Part shown: piece after piece, positions 33,989-44,610 of the stretch
Position numbering within the stretch: position 1 is the first letter of the stretch
Layout of the letters: each line of letters starts with the position of its first letter
Assembly (NCBI RefSeq): GCF_040802235.1
Contig: NC_133161.1
Span: 108,703,001 to 108,767,000 of the forward strand
From: Manis javanica
Taxonomy: Eukaryota; Chordata; Mammalia; Pholidota; Manidae
Length of the DNA: 64,000 nucleotides
Direction: 5' to 3'
The notes under the pieces: model-generated
The model's database searches: none
The model's input: the letters and a program-made list of their open reading frames with translations, nothing else
What the model was told of the DNA's origin: nothing
Translations under genes and position numbers: made by a program

Positions 33989-36900
33989 ATGGCAATAAGT
34001 ACATATCTCTCAATAGTCACCCTAAATGTAAATGGACTTAATGCACCTATCAAAAGACATAGAGTAATAGAATGGATAAAAAAGCAAGACCCATCTATAT
34101 GCTGCTTACAAGAAACTCACCTTAAACCCAAAGATAAGCATAGACTAAAAGTCAAGGGATGGAAAAACATATTTCAGGCAAACAACAGTGAGAAGAAAGC
34201 AGGGGTTGCAGTACTAATATCAGACAAAATAGACTTCAAAACAAAGAAAGTAACAAGAGATAAGGAATACTACATAATGATAAAGGGCTCAGTCCAACAA
34301 GAGGATATAACCATTCTAAATATATATGCACCCAATACAGGAGCACCAGCATATGTGAAGCAAATACTAACAGAACTAAAGAGGGAAATAGACTGCAATG
34401 CATTCATTGTAGGAGACTTCAACACACCACTCACCCCAAAGGATAGATCCACCGGGCAGAAAATAAGTAAAGACACACAGGCACTGAACAACACACTAGA
34501 ACAGATGGACCTAATAGACATCTATAGAACTCTACATCCAAAAGCAACAGGATATACATTCTTCTCAAGTGCACATGGAACATTCTCCAGAGTAGACCAC
34601 ATACTAGCTCACAAAAAGAGCCTCAGTAAATTCCAAAATATTGAAATTCTACCAACCAATTTTTCAGACCACAAAGGTATGAAAGTAGAAATAAATTCTA
34701 CAAAGAAAACAACAAGGCTCACAAACACATGGAGGCTTAACAACATGCTACTAAATAATCAATGGATCAATGAACAAATCAAAATAGAGATCAAGGAATA
34801 TATAGAAACAAATGACAACAACAACACAAAGCCCCAACTTCTGTGGGACGCAGCGAAAGCAGTCTTAAGAGGAAAGTATATAGCAATCCAGGCACACTTG
34901 AAGAAGGAAGAACAATCCCCAATGAATAGTCTAACATCACAATTATCAAAACTGGAAAAAGAAGAACAAATGAGGCCTAAAGACAGCAGAAGGAGGGACA
35001 TAATAAAGATCAGAGAAGAAATAAACAAAATTGAGAAGAATAAAACAATAGCAAAAATCAACGAAACCAAGAGCTGGTTTTTTGAGAAAATAAACAAAAT
35101 AGATAAACCTCTAGCCCAACTTATTAAGAGAAAAAGAGAATCAACACAAATCAACATAATCAGAAATGAGAATGGAAAAATCACGACAGACTCCACAGAA
35201 ATACAAAGAATTATTAAAGACTACTATGAAAACCTATATGCCAACAAGCTGGAAAACCTAGAAGAAACGGACGACTTCCTAGAAAAATACAAACTCCCAA
35301 GACTGACCAAGGAAGAAACACAAAAGTTAAACAAACCAATTACGAGCAAAGAAATTGAAACAGTAATCAAAAAACTACCCAAGAACAAAATCCCGGGCCG
35401 GACGGATTTACCTCGGAATTTTATCAGACACACAGAGAACACATAATACCCATTCTCCTTAAAGTGTTCCAGAAAATAGAAGAAGAGGGAATACTCCCTA
35501 ACTCATTCTATGAGGCCAACATCACCCTAATACCAAAACCAGGCAAAGACCCCACCAAAAAAGAAAATTACAGACCAATATCCCTGATGAATGTAGAAGC
35601 AAAAATACTCAATAAAATATTAGCAAACAGAATTCAACAGTATATCAAAAGGATCATACACCATGACCAAGTGGGGTTCATCCCAGGGATGCAAGGATGG
35701 TAGAACATTCGAAAATCCATCAACATCATCCACCACATCAACAAAAAGAAAGACAAAAACCACATGATCATCTCCATAGATGCTGAAAAAGCATTTGACA
35801 AAATTCAACATCCATTCATGATAAAAACTCTCAGCAAAATGGGAATAGAAGGCAAGTACCTCAACATAATAAAGGCCATATATGATAAACCCACAGCCAG
35901 CATTATACTGAAGAGCGAGAAGCTGAAAGCATTTTCTCTGAGATTGGGAACCAGACAGGGATGCCCACTCTCCCCACTGTTATTTAACATATACTGGAGG
36001 TCCTAGCCATGGCAATCAGACAAAACAAAGAAATACAAGGAATCCAGATTGCTAAAGAAGAAGTTAAACTGTCACTATTTGCAGATGATATGATACTGTA
36101 CATAAAAAACCCTAAAGACTCCACTCCAAAACTACTAGAACTGATATCGGAATACAGCAAAGTTGCAGGATACAAAATTAACACACAGAAATCTGTAGCT
36201 TTCCTATACACTAACAACGAATCAATAGAAAGAGAAATCAGGAAAACAATTCCATTCACCATTGCATCAAAAAGAATAAAATACCTAGGAATAAACCTAA
36301 CCAAAGAAGTGAAAGACTTATACTCTGAAAACTACAAGTCACTCTTAAGAGAAATTAAAGGGGACACTAATAAATGGAAACTCATCCCATGCTCATGGCT
36401 AGGAAGAATTAATATCATCAAAATGGCCATCTTGCCCAAAGCAATATACAGATTTGATGCAATCCCTCTCAAATTACCAGCAACATTCTTCAATGAATTG
36501 GAACAAATAATTCAAAAATTCATATGGAAACACCAAAGACCCCGAATAGCCAAAGCAATCCTGAAAAAGAAGAATAAAGTAGGGGGGATCTCACTCCCCA
36601 ACTTCAAGCTCTACTACAAAGCCATCGTAATCAAGACAATTTGGTACTGGCACAAGAACAGAGCCACAGACCAGTGGAACAGATTAGAGACCCCAGAAAT
36701 TAACCCAAACATATATGGTCAATTAATATTTGATAAAGGAGCCATGGACATACAATGGCAAAATGACAGTCTCTTCAACAGATGGTGCTGGCAAAACTGG
36801 ACAGCTACATGTAGGAGAATGAAACTGGACCATTGTCTAACCCCATATACAAAGGTAAACTCAAAATGGATCAAAGACCTGAATGTAAGTCATGAAACCA

Positions 36901-37799
36901 TTAAACTCTTGGAAAAAAACATAGGCAAAAACCTCTTAGACATAAACATGAGTGACCTCTTCTTGAACATATCTCCCCGGGCAAGGAAAACAACAGCAAA
37001 AATGAGCAAGTGGGACTACATTAAGCTGAAAAGCTTCTGTACAGCGAAAGACACCATCAATAGAACAAAAAGGAACCCTACAGTATGGGAGAATATATTT
37101 GAAAATGACACATCCGATAAAGGCTTGACGTCCAGAATATATAAAGAGCTCACACGCCTCAACAAACAAAAAACAAATAACCCAATTAAAAAATGGGCAG
37201 AGGAACTGAACAGACAGTTCTCCAAAAAAGAAATACAGATGGCCAAGAGACACATGAAAAGATGCTCCACATCGCTAATTATCAGAGAAATGCAAATTAA
37301 AACTACAATGAGGTATCACCTCACACCAGTAAGGATAGCTGCCATCCAAAAGACAAACAACAACAAATGTTGGCGAGGCTGTGGAGAAAGGGGAACCCTC
37401 CTACACTGCTGGTGGGAATGTAAATTAGTTCAACCATTGTGGAAAGCAGTATGGAGGTTCATCAAAATGCTCAAAACAGACCTACCATTTGACCCAGGAA
37501 TTCCACTCCTAGGAATTTACCCTAAGAACGCAGCAATCAAGTTTGAGAAAGACAGATGCACCCCTATGTTTATCGCAGCACTATTTACAATAGCCACGAA
37601 TTGGAAGCAACCTAAATGTCCATCGGTAGATGAATGGATAAAGAAGATGTGGTACATATACACAATGGAATACTACTCAGCCATAAGAAGTGGAAAAATC
37701 CAACCATTTGAAGCAACATGGATGGAGCTGGAGAGTATTATGCTCAGTGAAATAAGCCAAGCAGAGAAAGAGAAATACCAAATGATTTCACTCATCTGA
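33989..37799 (+). pseudogene. L1 ORF2 (endonuclease/reverse transcriptase) with three lesions
   Basis: ORF2p nicks target DNA and reverse-transcribes L1 RNA. The ATG at 33989 ([20 protein letters not shown]) opens the endonuclease, with [18 protein letters not shown] and NFSDHKGM catalytic motifs. A one-base loss near 35395-35402 (in the IPGPDGF motif) ends that frame at 35446. The next frame (from 35464) carries [19 protein letters not shown] and stops at a TAG at 35701-35703 in place of a tyrosine codon. After a second one-base loss near 35990, the last frame (36009-37799, 596 residues) has the LFADDMILY catalytic loop, thumb and cysteine-rich C-terminus to the natural stop. So few lesions imply a young insertion, but it is not autonomous as it stands. 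Confidence 0.9.
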
Positions 37800-38167
37800 G
37801 GAATATAGGAACAAAGGAAAAACTGAAGGAACAAAACAGCAGCGGAATTACAGAACCCAAAAATGGACTAACAGGTACCAAAGGGAAAGGAACTGGGTAG
37901 GATGGGTGGGCAGGGAGGGATGGGGGGGGGAGAAGAAGGGGGGTATTAAGATTAGCATGCATGGGGGGGAGGGAGAAAGGGGAGGGTGGGCTGCACAACA
38001 CAAAGAGGACAAGTAGTGACTCTACAACATTTTGCTAAGCTGATGGACAGTAACCGTAATGTGGTTGTTAGGGGGGACCTGATATAGGGGAGAGCATAGT
38101 AAACATAGTATTCTTCATGTAAGTGTAGATTAAAAATTAAAAAAAAAAAAGAAAGAAAGAAAGAAAA
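37800..38167 (+). other. 3' UTR and A-rich end of the young L1
   Basis: Includes a G-rich polypurine tract (about 37897-37990) typical of L1 3' UTRs, then the lineage-specific 'gctgatggacagtaaccgta' block and an A-run with (GAAA)4. This A-rich stretch is internal, since more sequence follows before the second target duplication. Confidence 0.85.
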
Positions 38168-38658
38168 GGGGGATTACTCCTTGACAGGATAAAACTATTG
38201 GTAAATCAAAGATCAACACATGCTTTAAATATCCTTAATGTTGATCACTTAAAGGGTGTCAGATGATCAGCTATGGAGGTACTATTTTCTGATAATATTC
38301 CTTTCTCTTAATTTAAAAAAAAAAAAAGCAGTTACTGTGTGCTGACCTCCAATGAGTTCTGCACAGTGGTATAGAGGGCATGTCAAAGTGTGGGCAAAGG
38401 GTCTGTTTGTTTCTATGCAGAAGATCAAGGCCTAGCTTGGATACCCAGAATATGAACTAAGATACGATATGAGGAGGAGCTTCCGGCATCAGCACTCTCT
38501 GGAGGACTTGTGCCGGGGGATGATCATCAAAAAGCCTCCACAGGTATTCGGACGATGCTGCGGTTGTGGCTGCATCCAGCCTACCGTCTCCTGGACTTGC
38601 CACAGGAATGAGGAGGGATATGTCTAGGCTGGCATGTGCATAAAGTGAGACAACGAAT

Positions 38659-38853
38659 TTGACCGGATCTGTACTGTTGGAACTCAACCAGGAGTTGGAA
38701 GGGGTGCAAGTTGTAGCACTCCAAAATCTCATGAGTATAGACTATCTATGGTTAAAAGAACATATGGGATGTGAACAGATCCCAGAAATGGGCTGCTTTA
38801 ATTTGTCTGATGGTTCAAGTACAGTTGGACAATATCCATCATATCATAGATAA
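38659..38853 (+). pseudogene. Endogenous retroviral env remnant (transmembrane subunit-like)
   Basis: The 64-codon frame has the spacing of a heptad-rich helix followed by a cysteine pair and a short hydrophilic stretch, as in the region after the fusion core of retroviral TM subunits. It lacks a signal peptide, surface subunit, fusion peptide and membrane anchor, and stops on both sides. It is a dead fragment. The match is by pattern only, so the retroviral class is uncertain, with betaretrovirus-like being most likely in view of the linked LTR. Confidence 0.45.
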
Positions 38854-39769
38854 ATTTTCACAAATGCCTAGGGTGCCTAAATGGTTTTCTTGGCTTCACT
38901 GGAGATGGATGGTAATTATAGATTTGCTTTGTTAAAGTCACCGTATTCCTATTATGTTAATATGTGTGTGCAAATTAGTTAGTAGTTTAAAACCTATACA
39001 TACTTAAGGTACTATACAAGAAGATATGTCAAAGAAATAATCAATCCTCCCATGTTTCCTTCATATGCTACATCTATAGCTTTTCTTCTTCCTTCCTAAT
39101 TACAACCCTTAAATAGAATTCGTGCCTCATATCGAATTTACCGAGTATCATAATTCCTCCAGGTGGTAAAGATACCTCGAGACAAGTGCTGGGCATAGAA
39201 GCCACAGGGCATAAATCTGCAAAGAAGTAAAAAGCTAACCTTTGCAAACAATATGGCTTCTCTCTCACTTACCAACTTTACATTTCCCTGTATGGCCCCG
39301 GAAGGTGACTGGTTAGCCAGAGATGGGTAAAGATTCCTCAAGGGAGGAACAACCTAAGACAGGCACAGTCGCAGGGGGGCCATCAGGTGAGAATTTGGGG
39401 ATCAACAGAGGTGAGGCTCAGAACCTCACCCCCCCCCTGCTTTGAGAGAAATCTTCTACATACGTGGATGTCTTGCTGCTCTTGTCTAGCCTGAATTAAT
39501 ACTTAGTCCATAGGCACACACCTGATCATCTGATCATCTTCATTTGCCCTCTTACAGCACTAAACTATGTTTTCTACCTTTATCTTGCATCTACCTACCA
39601 CTTCAGCATTTTATTAGAAATAAAAATAATAATAATAATAGGAGAAATGTGGGATCAACATATAAATCAAGTACAAAAATCAAACGAATATTCATATTTG
39701 ACCTGATTGTTTATAGGTCATAATGCATGATCAAAACTGAAAGTTTCTGTGATGAATGCCCTTGTACTG

Positions 39770-39826
39770 TTCACCATGTAAGAATTTATTCACTATGTAA
39801 GAATTCGTTCACCATGTAAGAACTTG
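39770..39826 (+). repeat. Three 19-bp tandem repeats in the LTR part
   Basis: Units beginning TTCACCATGTAAGAA repeat at 39770, 39789 and 39808 with few changes. The related solo LTR has this motif only once, near 26398. Confidence 0.85.
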
Positions 39827-40965
39827 TTCGTTATGCTTCAGAAGATTGGAGACTGACGAGAATTAGACTTGAGATGGATTAATGATTGTACATTGAGCGT
39901 TGACCCCCCTATACTGAATTTTATTGTTGTTAACAACAATTTGATCAAAAAATGTGAGAGATGCCCTCTCAAAAAAAAAAAAAAATGGGCAGAGGAGCTG
40001 AACAGACAGTTCTCCAAAGAAGAAATTCAGATGGCCAACAGACACATGAAAAGATGCTCTCCTTCGCTAGTTATCAGAGAAATGCAAATTAAAACCACAA
40101 TGAGATATCACCTCACACCAGTAAGAATGGCTACCATCCAACAGACAAACAACAACAAATGTTGGTGAGGTTGCAGTGAATGGGGAACCCTCCTATACTG
40201 CTGGTGGGAATGTAAATTAGTTCAACCATTGTGGAAAGCAGTATGGAGGTTCCTAGGAATGCTCAAAATAGAAATGCCATTTGACCCAGGAATTCCACTT
40301 CTAGGAATTTACCCTAAGAATGCAGCACTCCAGTTTGAAAAAGACAGATGCATCCCTATGTTTATCGCAGCACTATTTACAATAGCCAAGAAATGGAAGC
40401 AACCTAAGTGTCCATCAGTAGATGAATGGATAAAGAAGATGTGGTACATATAAGCAATGGAATATTATTCAGCCATAAGAAGAAAACAAATCCTACCACT
40501 TGCAACAACATGGATGGAGCTAGAGGATATTATACTCAGTGAAATAAGCCAAGCAGAGAAAGACAAATACCAAATGATTTCATTCATCTGTGGAGTATTA
40601 GAACAAAGGAAAAACTGAAGGAACAAAACAGCAGCAGAATCACAGAACCCAAGAATGGACTAACAGTTACCAAAGGGAAAGGAACTGCGGAGAATGGGAG
40701 GGTAGGGAGGGATAAGGGCAGGGAAGAAGAAAGGGGGTATTATGATTAGTATGTATAATGTGGGGGCTGGGGGAAAGGGGAGGGCTGTGGAACACACAGA
40801 AGACAAGTAGTGATTCTACAGTATCTTACTACGCTGATGGACAGTGACTGTAATGGGGTTTGTCGGGGGGACTTGGAGTAGGGGAGAGCCTAGTAAACAA
40901 TGTTCTTCATGTAATTGTAGATTAATGATTCAAAATAAAAAAATTAAAAAAAAGGTAGTAGGCCA

Positions 40966-41263
40966 ATGAATTACCAAGCAGGTATGAAATTAAAACAAAA
41001 GTAGTAAAGCCAACTATACACAAAATCTGTCAAAGTATACACAAAAATGCAGATTATGAAATCTAATACATAATGTGTTGGAGGAGGAAGGATAAAAATG
41101 AAGTACTTTTAGATTGTGTTTGATTCTGTAACATCTTTCTATGCTGACAGTAACTGCATTAGTGGGGGTGAGTATTTAGTAATATGGGTGACTGTTGAAC
41201 CTCTTGTGTTGTATACTTGAAACCAATATAAGATTGGGTATCAATGATGCTTCAATAAAAAAA
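40966..41263 (+). mobile_element. 3' end of the HAL1-like element
   Basis: The AT-rich 3' UTR contains a 'gggtgactgttgaacctctt' block and ends 'cttcaataaaaaaa' at the right target duplication. Confidence 0.72.
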
Positions 41264-41276
41264 GAATATTTGGTGG

Positions 41277-41990
41277 TTATTCTGAGAATTATACATATTT
41301 ATTTTTCAGTCTACCTAGAATTAACATTTTACCACTTCATGTGGAACCTCACCGCTATATAGGTCCTTTTTCTGTTTATATTGTTATATTACATCTATGT
41401 ACCTTGAAATCCCCATCAGACAATGTTGTGATTTTAATTATTTTACATATATATAGAGAGAATTAAATATATATACATTTAAAGAATTCAAGTGGCAAAG
41501 GATAGTCTCCTATTTATCTAGGTTTACCATTTGCGTTTTTCTTCCTGCATTCCTGTTGTACTGAGTTTCCCTCTGTTATCATTTCTGTCTGAAGGACTTC
41601 TTTTAACATTTCTTTTAGAGCTGGTGCTCTAGTTATGTATTCTTCATTTGTCTTCGTCTAAGAATGTCTTTATTTCACCTTCATTCCTGAAGGGTATTTT
41701 TGCTGGATACAGAATTCTTGGACCACAATTTTTTCATTTCATCCATTTAAAAATATTTTTCTGCTTCCTTCTGGCCTTCATAATTTCTGGTGAGAAATCC
41801 ATAGTCTTAAAAAGAGTTGTCCCCTTACATGATGCTTCACTTTCCTCTAATTTTAGAAGTATTCTTGGTCTTTAGTTCTCAGAAGTTTCATTACAATGTG
41901 TCTGGGCTTGTGTTTTTTGTTGTTTATAGTGATCCTGAACTTGAATTTGCCAAGTTTCTATTGTGAACCTTAAAAATACAACTGTCACTT
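41277..41990 (-). mobile_element. Old L1M fragment, antisense (continuation of 28557-28663)
   Basis: Reverse-strand L1 ORF1/5' region text ('ctttcttttagagctggtgc' style wording, 'tgctggatacagaattcttg'). It resumes after the nest and appears to continue again near 43960. Confidence 0.6.
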
Positions 41991-43955
41991 ATTTTACCAA
42001 TAAAAATAGCTGACAAGCCCAGAGACCAGAGGAGAGGAGACTCTTGTATAGAGGAAGGGGGAGTAGGGAGCTGTTTTAAGCAAGAAGCCCATTGGAAGAA
42101 ACTGGGAGGCCCACGTGTTATGGCTGCTCATTGGCTTGCTTGTGACAGCCTCCCATATTGCAGGGGGACGGGTGTGGGGGTCGGGGAGGAGGAGTCAGAA
42201 GCCCTTCCTCCAGCTGAGGAGTAAAGTAGTTCAAACAGTATCACTTCCTTCTCATGGGGCCTACAATTGACCAGGAGGGGTTGGCAGGAGAGCTCCCCCT
42301 GCAGGCCTCCCCTGGGGCATGTCCGTGAGGCTTCCATATGTCACTTTTTACATTTCCCTTCTTTGATCCAGATCTCCCTCCAAAAGCATTGCTGATCAGG
42401 AGTCAGGTTTTCTGTATTTAGTGATTTTTGTCCCTTAGTGCCGGAAAGACTTTTCATGGTAGTCATGTCCCATATCAGAGGGAGACGGTGCACAGGCAGT
42501 TGGGAACCACTTAAGGCCACATTTGAGTAACCTTGAGGAAGGTTAGGAAGGAGAGCTCTCAGGCATTTCCCACCTATGGTCCATATTTGTGAAGCCTGTA
42601 AGCACTGGAGATCACCTTATTACTGCATATGCCATCTTTACAAAAGTTTGACAGGCAACAAAATACAAAAGAAAAACTCAGAAGTAGCATGACAATCCCA
42701 AATTGCACAATTCCTAAACCAGGCCCCAGGGTCTGAAAATGGCTGACTGAAATATTTGTTGGCACTTAATCCTGACAGGGCAGAACAGTTCTTCCTATAA
42801 AGGCAAACAAAGATTCAGATGTGCTTTCCGAAGTCCCTGCTTAAAGCGGCCATGACAGCAGAGTAATGAATACAGCAAGAGCACACGGACAAAGCAAGTG
42901 CTTTTGGATAGATACAGGGTAGGTGTGAACATGAAGCAATAACTGATTAACTTTTTTGCAAAAACAGCAAAACCTCAAAGATGTATTAAAACAGTATTGA
43001 TCTCAAAAGAACTGCTTAGAATGAAATGTTATCCAATAATATAGCCTGTAAAGTTGCAAATACAGAGACTATAACATTGGATAAGAATCCACAGTCAGAT
43101 AATAGTTCAGATGAAAGAAGGACTTTTACGAATTCTGAACCTTTCAGAAAAAGCTCACAGGAGCATGATGAAGCTATTTCCAAAGGCCATAATCAAGAGT
43201 TTCCCAGAAATGCAGACAAGGGCATTTTCTTTCCATGAAAGAAAGAGAAGACTTGAGGAAAGGTATACAGGCTGGTCTAGACATCTTGGGGAAGTTCTCC
43301 CACCAAATGTCATCTGCTTCAATTCTGGGAAATCTTTACTTTCAGGACACTAGACAGAGTGCAGGACAGTCAGAGCTTAGTGCTTTGCATAGATGTCATG
43401 TGAACCCAAGTCTCTTCCCTGGACTTTGGTGGCATGAGTGTTGGTATCAGTCCCTGATGAAGACCTTTCACTAAATCTATTTTTTCCAATAGACAAAATC
43501 TCCAGGTTGCAAGGTGTGATAGTTAAGGCCATCATCTCCCAGGACTGGTGTTAAAAAGACTTCTCTACCAAAACATGGTTATTTTTAACAAGCAACCTGT
43601 GTTAAAACCATAGGCAAGTCCAGAGGCCAGAGTAGTGGAGCCTCCTTTGTAGAGAAAGGGAGCTGGGGAAGGGCCCTTATACAAAAAGCCTATTGAAGGA
43701 ACCTGTGAGCCCTTCCCACCCACCACAGCCTCTCATTGGCTGGGCTGTTGCCAGAGAATGAGAAAACCTTCCTTCCCCTGGGGGGAGTAAAGCAGGAAGT
43801 TCAGCACTATGGCCTTGCAAAGGCAGCTATTCCTTCCTGGGGTTTGCAGCTGGCTAGGGTGGTGGGTGTGAAGCCCCGCCCTGCTGCCACTCCACGCCAT
43901 GTCAGGAAGGTTCCCTTGATTAATTTTCACACTGTTTTTTCCCAAACTATTATTA
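41991..43955. mobile_element. Degenerate LTR-flanked element (two LTR-like ends, internal region)
   Basis: The ends at about 41991-42350 and 43540-43955 share ordered motifs (…CCAGAG.CCAGAG.AG, GAGGAAGGGGG / GAGAAAGGGAGC, CTCATTGGCT, CCTTCC…GGAGTAAAG), so they look like a diverged LTR pair. Between them lies 1.2 kb of AT-rich text with no long frame, including an 'aatccacagtcagataatag' segment. The direct orientation of the pair and the insertion inside old L1 support an LTR element. The family is not identified. Confidence 0.5.
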
Positions 43956-44300
43956 CAGACTCACAGTTTATGGACTCTATCTTCTATCATTTCCATTGTG
44001 GTACTGAGTCTATCCAGTGGATTTAAAATAATGGTTATTTTATTTTTCAGTTCTAAAGTTTTCATTTTGTTCTCTTATATCTGGTATGTTGGCAAATGCT
44101 TTCTATCTTTCCATTCATTTTAAGAATGTTCACCAGTATTTTTCTGAAGCTTTTTCTGTAAAGTCTTGATCTGATAATTCCAATATATACGTCTTCTCAA
44201 AGTGGGCATCTGTTGTGTTTTTTCTTGCATGTTGAGATTTCCCTGGTTTCATACACTGGGTAATTTTGGATTATATCCTGGCTTTTTTTCCTATATAACA
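43956..44300 (-). mobile_element. Old L1M fragment, antisense
   Basis: Reverse-strand L1M 5'/ORF1 region text with 'cagttctaaagttttcattt' and 'gatctgataattccaatat' wording. It probably continues the fragment at 41277-41990. Confidence 0.55.
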
Positions 44301-44610
44301 TTTATATAGTATATTCCATATTGCATTCTAGTTGTCAGGATACAAAGATAAGGCATAATTCCTGCTGTCAGAGAGCTTACAGTGTAGGAAAGACTCCAAC
44401 AAACCATTACAGCAGAACTAACCAGTGCTCTCAAAGAAACACGAACTAGGAAGATTGGCAATGCCAGGTAAGTGGATAAGTTAGAGAAGCAGAGGCTTGG
44501 AAGGAGTGACATCAGGAGTGTAATATGATTGCTGAGCATGGAATAGCCAGGTTGGGGCAAGAAGAGGAAAAAAGGGTAGCATGGGAGGGGGAGTGGAGTG
44601 CTTCTTGGGA
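44301..44610. other. Unassigned repeat-like segment
   Basis: Contains 'gagagcttacagtgtaggaa', reminiscent of old DNA-transposon or retroposon text, but not enough to name a family. No gene is seen. Confidence 0.3.

Larger units (their letters stand above)
31296..38167 (+). mobile_element. Young full-length L1 with tandem-unit 5' UTR
   Basis: The left duplication AAAAAATGGGGAGAGGA (31279-31295) is followed by a GGCGGAGCCAGGATGGCGGC start. The 5' UTR of 1.6 kb contains an array of about 210-bp units. ORF1 (32903-33793) is intact, and ORF2 (33989-37799) has three lesions. The 3' UTR is G-rich and ends in an A-run with four GAAA repeats. The matching duplication (one mismatch) lies only at 39980-39996, beyond the env-LTR unit, so the L1 and that unit share one pair of target duplications. 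Confidence 0.92.
38168..39979 (+). mobile_element. Retroviral env-LTR-poly(A) unit joined to the young L1
   Basis: This 1.8-kb block is not L1. Its middle (38659-38853) encodes a remnant resembling part of a retroviral envelope transmembrane subunit. From about 39035 to 39790 it matches the solo LTR at 25.7-26.4 kb. It then has a tail of its own and ends in about 15 A residues (39971-39985) running into the right target duplication. An env end plus LTR with a poly(A) tail is the layout of SINE-R/SVA-type retroposons. Here it could be a 3' transduction by the L1 or a separate insertion into the L1 A-tail. Confidence 0.75.
30482..40951 (+). mobile_element. 5'-truncated L1, second level of the sense nest
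   Basis: The duplication AAGGTAGTAGGCCA occurs at 30468-30481 and 40952-40965. The element starts inside ORF2 (the [18 protein letters not shown] region) and ends with the lineage 3' UTR and an A-rich tail. It is interrupted between 31279 and 39996 by the younger L1 and its partner. The two halves together give about 1.75 kb. ORF2 frames 30513-30722, 30836-31105, 39869-40168 and 40229-40453 are fragments only. Confidence 0.88.
28677..41263 (+). mobile_element. HAL1-like (ORF1-only) element, outer level of the sense nest
   Basis: The target duplication GAATATTTGGTGG occurs at 28664-28676 and 41264-41276. The left segment (28677-30481) begins with GATGGCAG-containing 5' UTR and holds a decayed ORF1-type sequence. 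The right segment (40966-41263) is a 3' end that includes 'ggtatcaatgatgcttcaat' and a short A-tail. No ORF2 lies between them once the younger insertion 30482-40951 is removed. An L1 relative with ORF1 but no ORF2 is the definition of HAL1. Assignment to HAL1 is by structure and remembered 3' end. Confidence 0.72.
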
